Positions 26,501 to 34,281 of a stretch of 64,000 bases of DNA are shown in pieces (the first letter of the stretch is position 1; each line of letters opens with the position of its first letter). This DNA comes from Paulinella micropora (taxonomy: Eukaryota > Cercozoa > Imbricatea > Euglyphida > Paulinellidae). Below the pieces are notes generated by a model that worked only from the letters and a program-made list of their open reading frames with translations, ran no database searches and was not told where the DNA came from. The translations under genes and the position numbers were made by a program. The stretch is from positions 63,501 to 127,500 of the forward strand of contig WBZZ01001682.1 of assembly GCA_019918135.1 (NCBI GenBank). Reading direction: 5' to 3'.

Positions 26501-29392
26501 CGTGCTGCAGCGCGCCGTCGGAGCCCAGCGACACCAAGCTGGTGCTGCTTGGCAGGGCGGTTGGCAGCTTGAGTGCAGAAGTGCCAAACGCTGGAGCTGC
26601 AAGTGTGCTTGTGCCTCCAGCCCCGCTGAGCGACAACAGGCTGGCCGCCCCTGTCGCTAGCTGGCCGCCGGAGTCGAGTGTCAGCAGCGACGTGCTGCCT
26701 GGCAGAGCAGCAGGCAGCTTGAGTGCAGAAGAGCCAGAGGCTGGAGCTGAAAGGGTGCTGGTGCCTTCCGCCCCGCTGAGTGACAGCGAGCTAGCAGCGC
26801 CTGTCGCGAGCTGGCCACAGGAGTCGAGTGTCAATAGAGCAGTGCTACCAGGCAGGGCGGTGGGCAGCTTGAGTGCAGAAGAGCCAGAGGCTGGAGCTGA
26901 AAGGGTACTGGTGCCTCCCGCCCCGCTGAGTGACAGCGAGCTAGCAGCGCCTGTCGCGAGCTGGCCACCGGAGTCGAGCGTCAATAGAGCAGTGCTACCA
27001 GACAGGGCGGTAGGCAGCTTGAGTGCAGAAGAGCCAGAGGCTGGAGCTGAAAGGGTGCTGGTGCCTCCAGTCCGGCTGAGTGACAACAGGCTGGCCGCCC
27101 CTGTGGCGAGCTGGCCGCTGGTGTTGAGTGTCAATAGAGCAGTGTTACCAGGCAGGGCGGTAGGCAACTTGAGTGCAGAAGAGCCTGAGGCTGGAGCTGC
27201 AAGTGTGCTGGTACCGCCTGCCCCGCTGAGAGACAGCGAGCTGGCAGCCCCTGTCGCGAGCTGGCCGCTGGAGTCGAGTGTCAGTAGCGACGTGCTGCCT
27301 GGCAGAGAGGCTGGCACCCTTAGCGCAGAGGCACTCAGCTGCCCCGCGGAGGTCAGCAACGTCAAGGAAGTGCTGGCGGGCAGCGCACTGGGCAGACTCA
27401 GTGCAACCGTCCCCGTGCTAGCGACCATGCTGGTGCCGATCGTCAGTGGCGACGTGTGTGCATGCGAGTCCACGTAGGTCTTGTTGGCGCGGTCTGTCCC
27501 GGCCACGGGAAGGCTCATGTTCTTGACCGAGAAGTACGGCCCCCCGTAATCAAAAGTCAGTGAGCCAATTTGAACATAACTGAAATTGCCACTTTGGATC
27601 TCGGTGGCGATCAGCGCCGCGTATCTGCATACCACGGAGATAGCAGGGGTAAAGGACACTTCGACCTCGTTAGTAAAACTAGTGTATCTAGTTGTCTGTT
27701 GGTGCCACGCGGTCCACGTCGTGTTATCGTTACTGACTGCCAGCACCCATTTGGCAGGCATGTTGTTCGAACTCCACGCCGTGAGGTAGAATTTGGTCAG
27801 CGTCACGGTCGTACCAAAATCGATCTGAATCCATTCCCCGTTGACATTAGAGCCATCCACCGGCTTGAAATTGGCAGGGGCTCTCGTGTAGCCACCAGAG
27901 GGGTCATAACTAATGTCCAAGCCACGCCAACTGGTAGTGGCAAAGCAGTCAAATGCTTTGTATGCCTGATATAGTTCCTGCCATCCACTGGCACTTGCTA
28001 CAAAAGTCTGTTGTCCAGAAATCCAGGTGTTGGTAGACATACCGTTTGGCATTCTGCTGCCGATTGGACCTACCCTGTTCGCGAACGTTATGTTATGCGA
28101 AATTGTCTGGTCCCCGTGCTGCAGCGCGCCATCGGAGCCCAGCGACACCAGCGACGTGCTGCTTGGCAGGGCTGTTGGCAGCTTGAGTGCAGAAGAGCCA
28201 GAGGCTGGAGCCGAAAGCGTGCTATTGCCGCCAGCCCCTGTCAGCGTAAGCGTTGACGAGTTGACCTAATTCGCGAGCGAGGTGACATGCGGGTTGTTGG
28301 TAGCAGTCAAATGGCTGCTTAGGCCTAGCACGCCGTCTGGATCGACCGTCACCAGCTGCGCGGTCGAGGCGGGCAGAGGAGCCTTGCGAGAGTGTCTGGG
28401 ATCGTCGTGACCGTAAAGTCAGTGTCCATGAGCACGATTGCACCATTGCCGCTAGGAGCCAAAGACGGCTGCTTGAGCGTCCTGTCCTTGACCGCAAAGA
28501 TCGAGCCGTCTGGATCCATGGTCACGACACAGTCGTTTTGGGTAGGCATGACCGACGGGAACTTCACCGCTCCTGCCACCTGGTGGTCGACGTACGCCCT
28601 GGGCGCCAGCTGGGAGGCCTTGGTAGGGTAAGAAGTGTTTTCGATGCAGCCGGCATTGTACAACTGGTAGTCGAAGGCCAGGCTCCGCATGTACCAAACT
28701 CCCGCCCCGTTGTTCTTGGTGCAGATTACGAGCAGGTACCTGGCGTACTCGGCCGCGGTTGCAGGCGTGAACGTGCGCAGGCTGTCGCCTACAAAGGTCT
28801 GGGCGGTCTGGCTGTCCCAAGTAAACCATCTAGATTCTGCTGCCGTCCGCGCTATAAGCGACTACCCAGTCTCTTGGCGCAGTGATGGCGCCAGCGGACG
28901 TGACGGTAAGCAGTGACTTTGGCGTGCTGGCCCAGATCGAGCTGGAGCCACGCGCCTACCGCCGTGAGATTATCGACCACCGTCTATATCATGCCCGTGT
29001 AGTTGTTGCCGCTGTAGCTGTCGGGAGCAGTTGTGCCCCACAAGGTCGAGAAGTCGCTGTCAAAGGCCAAGAAGGCCTGGGCTGAATTGCTAGAGGCTGA
29101 GGCCGCAAAGGACCCAGTGTTGTTAGAAGTCATCCCGGCCGGCTGGTTAACTTTGGCTTCGGTGTCCAGGGTCAAGGTAATCAGGTCGGCTAGATCGACC
29201 AGATGCGGATTCCCAGAAGTCGTCAGCCTGTGAGCGGTGTTGAGGGCTACCGCCTCGTTCGCGGCCACTCCGCCTGTTGCCCATCTCACGCCCCCGTCAC
29301 CGTCCGAAACAAGGACATCGCCTGCCTGTCAGTCGACCGGTAGCACAAAGTCGTCGGTCGCTCCATCCAAACGACGGCGTGGCCACTTCCAT
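23504..29392 (-). pseudogene. Giant fibre gene with about five discoidin-like (F5/8 type C) domains
   Basis: This is probably the virus's host-recognition fibre, about 1,950 codons. The N-terminus (29392) has the anchor-like LDGATDDFVLPV, then QAGDVLVSDGDGG. Repeating modules follow: a lectin-like domain (A-F-D ... GEWIQIDFG ... LAVSNDNTTWT ... RYAALIAT) at about 27.5-28.0 kb, with diverged relatives near 29.0-28.5, 26.45-25.97, 25.5-25.0 and 24.6-24.1 kb. They are joined by Ser/Thr/Gly/Leu-rich repeats (LPGSTSLLTLDSGGQLATGA). The final 185 residues (24067-23504) form a separate beta-rich head. The longest open piece is 670 codons (26136-28148). Interruptions include a TAG at about 28,265 and frameshifts near 29.3, 28.95, 28.4, 26.2, 24.5 and 24.1 kb. 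Confidence 0.65.
26560..27310 (-). repeat. Five or more 150-bp tandem repeats in the fibre gene
   Basis: The period is exactly 150 bp (for example GTGCTACCAGGCAGGGCGGT at about 26,842 recurs at about 26,992 and 27,142), encoding 50-residue units of LPxSTxLLTLDSxGQLATGAAS followed by SLSLSGAGGTSTLSAPASGS. The sequence is a triple-beta-spiral-like or collagen-like shaft by analogy only. Near-identity between units indicates recent expansion or gene conversion. Confidence 0.85.
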
Positions 29393-29406
29393 TCCGGTTT
29401 TGCTGA

Positions 29407-29664
29407 TTAAATAATATAACAAGAGGAGAAGTTTTTTAAATTAGTTTCCAGAATCTCGTCTAGAAAATTGTCAACGAAGCGCATGCGTTCTTCCCAAGTG
29501 TCTCCGCCAGGGACGTCTCTGGCAGGGTTATTGCAGGCACCGTCGCCATAAGGGTGGCACACAAGCGAGGCTAAGTCTCGAGGGTCCCCTCTTTTCCCTG
29601 TCCCCGACCAATACAACTGCCCTGCAAAAAAGCAGGCGCCACAGGTAGGACAAACTGCCAGCAT
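29407..29664 (-). CDS. Small zinc-ribbon-like protein
   Basis: It has 85 codons from the ATG at 29664. The N-terminus is MLAVCPTCGACFFAGQLYW. Further Cys appear in LVCHPYGDGACNNPARD, and the C-terminal 35 residues are an acidic helix. C-x2-C ... C ... C spacing suggests one zinc site; it recalls the RPB10-like subunit layout but lacks its C-C-R signature, so I do not assign it. It is the last gene of the provirus before the repeat array, reading the same way as the fibre gene. Confidence 0.4.
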   Translation of the reverse strand: MLAVCPTCGACFFAGQLYWSGTGKRGDPRDLASLVCHPYGDGACNNPARDVPGGDTWEERMRFVDNFLDEILETNLKNFSSCYII

Positions 29665-29704
29665 TTCTGCACAGTGTAATGATAAAGCCAAGAAGAAAAA
29701 AATG

Positions 29705-30890
29705 CGAGCGGTGCCACTTGTCAGAACCGCCACACACAGACCGTTACTGTCCGCTATACTCTACGCGGCACGGTTCTGGCAGGTGCCACCGCCTGCCCCT
29801 TTGTCGGTATCCGGCCAGCGGGGCCCCCCACCCCCGCCACCCAGAAATTTCAGGTGCTCGGTGCCACCTGTCAGAACCGTGACATGGAAAAGTCTATTTA
29901 CCATATAAGTAAAACTACCTGACACGGTTCTGGCAAGCCACCAGAAATTTCCGGTGGCTGGTGCCCCTTGTCAGAACCGTGACATGGAAAAATTCAAATT
30001 ACCATATAAAATAAACTAGATGCCCGGGTTCTGACAGATGCCACCAGAGCCACTCTGTCAGAACCCCCACACCTCGACCGTTACTCCCCATCAATACGTG
30101 GCAGGGTTCTGGCAGGTGCCACCAGTGCCACTCTGTCAGAACTCCCACATATCGACCGTTACTCCCTACTATACTTTACGTGTCACGGTTCTGGCAGGTG
30201 CCACCGGTGCCACCTGTCAGAACCCCCACATATCGACCGTTACTCCCTACCATACTCTACGTGTCACGGTTCTGGCAGGTGCCACCACCAACAGAAAAAA
30301 AGGGAGTGGGGGGACCCCGCCACTGTGCTGTGGCATCGAGACTAGATGCCATAGCACAGTGGCGGCCCCCTCCCCTCCCCCCCTCCCTCCTCCCCCCTCC
30401 TCCCCTCTTTTTCCCTCTGGTGGTGCCACTTGTCAGAACCATGACATGTCAGCCGTTACTCCCCACTATACTCTACGTGTCATGGTTCTGACAGGTACCA
30501 CCGGAGCTACTTGTCAGAACCCTCATATATTGACCGTTACGCCACACTGTAGTCTACGTGTCATGGTTCTGACAGGTGCCACCGGAGCCACTTGTCAGAA
30601 CCGTCACATATTGACCGTTACGCAACACTATAGTCTACGTGTCACGGTTCTGACAGGTGCTACAAAGGACTCGATGCCAGGGCACAGTGGCGGGTCCCCC
30701 CCTCCCCCCCTTTTTCTAGTGGTTGGTGCCACTTGTCAGAACCGTGACATGTCGACCGTTACGCCACACTATACTCTACGTGTCATGGTTCTGACAGGTG
30801 CCACCTGTCAGAACCGCGACATGTAGACCGTTACGCCGTACTATACTCTACGTGTGCTGGTTCTGGCAGGTGGCACCTGTCAGACCCCCT
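29705..30890. repeat. Array of about 11 inverted-repeat units bounded by GTCAGAACC / GGTTCTGAC
   Basis: Each 75-80-bp unit begins GGTGCCACTTGTCAGAACC and ends with its inverse (GGTTCTGACAGGTGCCACC). Its core is GACCGTTACGCCACACTATA-like and ends CTACGTGTC. Units start near 29,711, 29,858, 29,960, 30,050, 30,128, 30,205, 30,424, 30,505, 30,585, 30,725 and 30,803. Adjacent units share the GGTGCCACC joint. The second and third units have AT-rich replaced cores. No gene is seen. It could be a viral terminal region or a host satellite. Confidence 0.85.
30317..30365. repeat. 21-bp-arm hairpin inside the array
   Basis: Arms 30317-30337 and 30345-30365 pair with one mismatch around a 7-nt loop (CCGCCACTGTGCT... 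against ...AGCACAGTGGCGG). A part copy of one arm recurs at about 30,673-30,694 (GATGCCAGGGCACAGTGGCG). Poly-C/pyrimidine sequence follows it. Confidence 0.8.
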
Positions 30891-30919
30891 TAGCTGATAT
30901 AGCCGAAAAAGGCAGTAGT

Positions 30920-31130
30920 GCGCAAATGCAGAAATTTCGCGGGAAAATGTCATTTTTCGTGTTTCGGGCCGGCAGTGCAACAAATGCTGAAATTTCGCGG
31001 GGAAATGCCACTTTTCTTGCTTCGGGCCTGCCGTGCAACAAATGCCAATTTCGCGTGGAAATACCATTTTTCGTGGTTCGGGCCGGTCGTGCAACGAATG
31101 CCACTTTGCAGGCACAAAAGGCAATGGTTA
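30920..31130. repeat. About 60-70-bp tandem repeat (3-4 copies)
   Basis: Units share GCAACAAATGC, AATTTCGCGGG, AAATGCCA and TTTTCGTG followed by TTCGGGCCGG. Copies begin near 30,923, 30,977, 31,034 and 31,090, with increasing divergence. There is no conserved coding frame. Confidence 0.7.
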
Positions 31131-31229
31131 TCCGGCCGGTCCACAGGTAGGAAAAGGCAATTCTTGCATGGTCGGACCGCCAGGGACAAAAAAGCAACGG
31201 GTCGTTCAGGCCTTTCGTAGATTTTAGGT

Positions 31230-31352
31230 AATTATATGAATATGTATATATACATATATATATATATACCTATATATATACATATATATGTACATATGTA
31301 TGTATATATATGTATATGTATATATATGTATATACATAATGTATATATATAT
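31230..31352. repeat. (TA)n-rich microsatellite at the left junction of the AT-rich element
   Basis: This is alternating TATATG/CATATA sequence. The right junction (55,717-55,732) also reads ATACATATATATAT, so the element probably inserted into a TA-rich simple repeat. No clear target-site duplication can be called in such sequence. Confidence 0.75.
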
Positions 31353-31764
31353 GATCATTTATGTTGGATAGACAGGTCTATGTTGTATATTATAAAACAA
31401 GCATTAGAAACATAAAAAACCAACATAAGACATAGCAAAAACAGACATTCAAACATATCAAAAACATACCTTTGTTTTACAAAAAACGACAAACTGAGCA
31501 CAATAAGAGAGATTTAGACAAAATAACGACAAAAACACCATTTTATTTCATAAAATTGTATATATACTTCGTTTATATGGTTTTTGTCGTTATTTTGTCT
31601 AAATCTCTCTTATTGTGCTCAGTTTGTCGTTTTTTGTAAAACAAAGGTATGTTTTTGATATGTTTGAATGTCTGTTTTTGCTATGTCTTATGTTGGTTTT
31701 TTATGTTTCTAATGCTTGTTTTATAATATACAACATAGACCTGTCTATCCAACATAAATGATCA
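31352..31764. repeat. Terminal palindrome, left (185-bp arms, 43-bp apex)
   Basis: Arms 31352-31536 and 31580-31764 are inverse copies. The apex 31537-31579 is not symmetrical overall but contains two mini-hairpins: ATTTTAT-TTC-ATAAAAT (31540-31556) and ATATA-...-TATAT (31562-31578). The palindrome is flush with the outer end of the TIR. Confidence 0.95.
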
Positions 31765-31774
31765 CACCACAAAA

Positions 31775-31830
31775 TGGGGGGAAGGGGGGGCGGACACTCA
31801 CGAAGTGAGTGGCGGGGGGTTGGGGGGGAA
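31775..31830. other. G-tract block around a CACTCAC-GAA-GTGAGTG hairpin
   Basis: Runs of six to seven G (31776-31790 and 31813-31828) flank a perfect 7-bp stem at 31796-31812. The mirror copy is at about 55,240-55,296. G-quadruplex formation is possible. It lies just inside each terminal palindrome. Confidence 0.7.
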
Positions 31831-32060
31831 ACACACACAAAAGTTTGCTTTTTGCTTTTTCTCCTTGAACGTCTGCGGCCGTGCGGCAGGGCGGTGCCGC
31901 GGTGCCGCAGGGTTTGAGGTTTAGGTGGTGGCTGATATCTTATTTTTTCATTTTCTGTTGGTCGTCCCTGCCCAAAATTGGTGGCATCGGCTCAGCCATA
32001 ACGATATTGTTTTTTTTTAATTTATATATTAAAGACTTACAAACGATATATAAAAGGGTG

Positions 32061-32492
32061 ATGGCAACAGAGGAAGTCAAACATGAGAAGTGCGGTAAGT
32101 GTAGATGTTGGAGACTACCGGCACAATTCTTGAATGACAAGGGGCGGAGGTTGAAGACTTGTGAAAGTTGTAGAATAAAAGGTAGAGCGGAGAGGGCTAG
32201 ACTTAAATGCGAACATAATATACGAAAAACCTTATGCACGGAATGTGGTGGTGGTGCGATGTGCGAGCATAAGAGGCGGAGAAGCAGATGTAATGACTGC
32301 GGGGGTGGTGAGATGTGCGAGCATAAAAGACAAAGATATACTTGCAAGGACTGCGGTGGTAGCGGAGTGTGCGAACACGAGAGACAAAGACACCTTTGCA
32401 GGGACTGCGGTGGGAGCCAGATATGTGAGCATAGGAGACAAAGATGTGTTTGCACAGAGTGCGGTGGAGCAAGACGAATTACAGCAGAATAA
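32061..32492 (+). CDS. Cys/His-repeat (C-E-H-x-R) zinc protein, left TIR copy
   Basis: It has 143 codons from the ATG at 32061, preceded by TATATAAAAGG, a good TATA box. After an N-terminal C-x2-C pair module (CGKCRCWRLPAQF...CESC) there are five tandem units of C-E-H-x-[RK]-x-R-x3-C-x2-C-G-G. The spacing suggests one zinc per unit, with His/Cys ligands. Repeats of this kind are common in algae, oomycetes and their viruses, but I know no function. As the only gene wholly inside the TIR it is present in two copies and may act in end recognition or early regulation (inference). Confidence 0.65.
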   Translation: MATEEVKHEKCGKCRCWRLPAQFLNDKGRRLKTCESCRIKGRAERARLKCEHNIRKTLCTECGGGAMCEHKRRRSRCNDCGGGEMCEHKRQRYTCKDCGGSGVCEHERQRHLCRDCGGSQICEHRRQRCVCTECGGARRITAE

Positions 32493-33280
32493 ACCTTGCT
32501 AGGTGTCCTTTTTTTTTTTCAATAAGTCCTTGTTTTTGTTCATTTTTTTTTAGATTGTTCATTTTATTGTTTCATTTTTTTCTCAAAAATGTGAAAAAGT
32601 TTTGAAAATGTCAAAAAATTTCAATTTTTTCCATGTTTTGGAGGCTAAGTTTTCAATCGGTTTATTACCCGCGATGAATAGGAGAGCGTATTTTGCTGTT
32701 TTGTGAAATCAAGGGTGCTTATGGAAACAAGGATCCGCCAACTCACAAGGACTTAAACAATAGGTGTAGGAGGCTTATTTCGTTAAAATGTCTTCATTTA
32801 AACTATCGGGGGGTGAGAGTCCTTGTTTCCTGTTCCAACATTATAGGCCTCGGCCAAATGGCACAGGGGACTATAAGGGGGGGGGGGGGGTCGGCTAATT
32901 TTTTTGGTTTTCGGGGACTTTTTTAAGGACGGGGGGTTAAACTCAGTCAAATGGGGTTAAATCCTCTTTTACATACCCTCTTTTTATAATAATAATGTTA
33001 ATAAAAATAATAAGAAAGTAAGGATAGGGCGTGTGGTAATATGGGCGGAGTTAGAATTACAATAAAATACCGCTTCTAGGGTGTCCTTGTGGTTTTCGGG
33101 GACTTAAAAAAAATTTTAAGGACTTTAAGGACGGGGGCAAAAAGAAGCAGTTGAAGGCGATTGGTGCCACCAGACATAACCGCGGGGCAAGCAATACGGG
33201 AAGCGTCGGCGAAGCGGAATTGACGAAGGGGAGTTAATTTTAATTTAAACATATTATATATAATATATATAAGATATTAA
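32493..33280. other. TIR interior without an intact gene
   Basis: It contains A/T runs, a (G)14 tract (32,878-32,890) and two related phrases GGTTTTCGGGGACTT followed by AAGGACGGGG (about 32,910 and 33,090). The last 75 bases are the 5' part of the recombinase frame (KAIGATRHNRGASNTG), cut off at the TIR boundary at 33223. No other coding signal is visible. The mirror region is 53,931-54,571. Confidence 0.6.
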
Positions 33281-33281
33281 C

Positions 33282-33334
33282 ATGCCACCACCATTCAAGT
33301 ATTTAACATGCCACCACCATTCAAGTATTTAACG
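33282..33334 (+). repeat. 26-bp direct tandem duplication with start codon
   Basis: CATGCCACCACCATTCAAGT plus ATTTAA occurs twice in a row. The second copy provides the ATG for the small ORF at 33309; the first ATG runs into a different frame and soon stops. Confidence 0.9.
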
Positions 33335-33454
33335 GAAGATGAGAGACTGGAGGCACGTAAAAAGTCTCAGAGAGAATATGCAAAAAGAAAGCCCGAGATG
33401 TACAGAAAGGCGAGCAAGAAGTATTACGAGAAGCACAAGAAGAAAAAATTATGA
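33309..33454 (+). CDS. Small basic peptide, ATGA-overlapped with the GIY-YIG gene
   Basis: It has 47 codons: MPPPFKYLTEDERLEARKKS then YAKRKPEMYRKASKKYYEK-like sequence and a Lys run. Its TGA overlaps the ATG at 33451. Repeated Y-x-K-x3-[EK]-x-[YN] units resemble the linker between nuclease and zinc finger in both GIY-YIG genes. It may be a leader ORF or a displaced DNA-binding linker. Confidence 0.35.
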
Positions 33455-34104
33455 AAGAAAAAACAAAGACTTACAAAGTTTATAAATTGTTTAATGCAGT
33501 AGATGAAAATGACAAAGAATTTTACATAGGTAGCACTCTACAACAACATTTATATACCAGACTTAGCCACCATAAATCGCTCGCTAAGAAAGGCATTGAT
33601 AGAAAGTTATATAATCATATGAACAACAAGGGGATTGAAAATTTTAAATGTGTTTTGATTTATGAAGAGACAGCAGAAAACCATAACATAGATAGACAGA
33701 GAGAATTAGAACAAAAATATATAGGCGAACTAAAACCAACACTGAATATAAACACTGCAAAAGGAGCGGGAACCACAAATGAAGACAGAAAATGGATTAG
33801 ATTTGAAGAACGAGTTTTTAAAAACGATGAAGAAAAGAAACGACTGGAAAATAATAAAAAATACTTTGAAGAATATCACAAAAAATATTATGATATAAAA
33901 AAAGAACAAATCAAAGCACGCCAAAAATTATATTACGACAAAAACAAGGATGTTTTGTTGAGAAAGAAAAAAGAAGAATTTGACAAAATAAGAGAAAGTA
34001 AAAAATATTATTGTGAGGCATGTAGTTTTACAGGTGTAAGCGAGACGGCTCTAACTATACATAATAGATCAAAAGGTCATATTTCAAAGAGTGAAAAAAT
34101 TTGA
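33451..34104 (+). CDS. GIY-YIG endonuclease with C-terminal C2H2 finger
   Basis: This is a homing-type nuclease. Residues 1-90 carry the domain: KVYKLFN ... EFYIGST (the two-strand GIY/YIG core), R in LSHHKS-preceding helix (TRLSHHK), and Glu in RELEQKYIGELKPTLN. Residues 105-175 are a Lys/Glu/Tyr-rich linker. Residues 185-212 read YYCEACSFTGVSETALTIHN then KGH, a C-x2-C-x12-H-x5-H finger that would bind DNA. The second GIY-YIG gene at 49,109 has the same plan. It may aid spread of this locus between viruses or act in replication. The frame is intact. Confidence 0.8.
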   Translation: MKEKTKTYKVYKLFNAVDENDKEFYIGSTLQQHLYTRLSHHKSLAKKGIDRKLYNHMNNKGIENFKCVLIYEETAENHNIDRQRELEQKYIGELKPTLNINTAKGAGTTNEDRKWIRFEERVFKNDEEKKRLENNKKYFEEYHKKYYDIKKEQIKARQKLYYDKNKDVLLRKKKEEFDKIRESKKYYCEACSFTGVSETALTIHNRSKGHISKSEKI

Positions 34105-34281
34105 AATGTATATACTGCCCCTTCTAAATGTTTTTTTGTCCAAAATACCACTTAGTGGCGGACTATCTTATATATAATTTCTATTTAAAGCCAAGAGAAG
34201 TGTACTTATTATATATAGTATCTATAAGAATACTACATATAATTTACGACCACAAAAAAAAAAATTATAACTTTATTATAG
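34105..34281. other. Intergenic, AT-rich
   Basis: It contains TATATATAATTTC and TATTATATATAGTATC stretches, probably the promoter of the replication gene. No gene is seen. Confidence 0.5.

Larger units (their letters stand above)
1..29700. mobile_element. Decayed GC-rich integrated virus (PLV or small-NCLDV-like), left end outside window
   Basis: This stretch holds a virion module: packaging ATPase, MCP, penton-like protein, RuvC-like resolvase and fibre. It also has accessory genes such as a ribonucleotide reductase small subunit. Base composition is clearly richer in G and C than the element at 31.35-55.7 kb. Nearly every gene over 600 bp is interrupted by frameshifts or in-frame stops, while many short genes stay open, as expected of an ageing endogenous virus. 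No polymerase, primase or helicase is visible, so the replication module is probably upstream of the window. No terminal repeat of this element was identified; the repeat arrays after 29.7 kb could be its right end or host DNA. A mriyavirus-like affinity is an alternative to PLV; capsid phylogeny would decide. Confidence 0.75.
31354..33223 (+). repeat. Left terminal inverted repeat (1,870 bp)
   Basis: It is the inverse of 53858-55716 with a few substitutions and short homopolymer indels. From outside in it holds a 409-bp palindrome, a G-rich hairpin block, the Cys/His-repeat gene, about 650 bp with no gene, and a 5' fragment of the tyrosine recombinase gene ending at GCGGAATTGA. Confidence 0.95.

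Noticed and set aside
26326-27477. 383-codon plus-strand frame
   Set aside because: It is the antisense shadow of the 150-bp fibre repeats; the minus strand carries the domain signatures and the longer frames.
29705-30890. CRISPR-like array
   Set aside because: Units are inverted repeats with similar cores, not identical direct repeats with unique spacers, and the DNA is eukaryotic.
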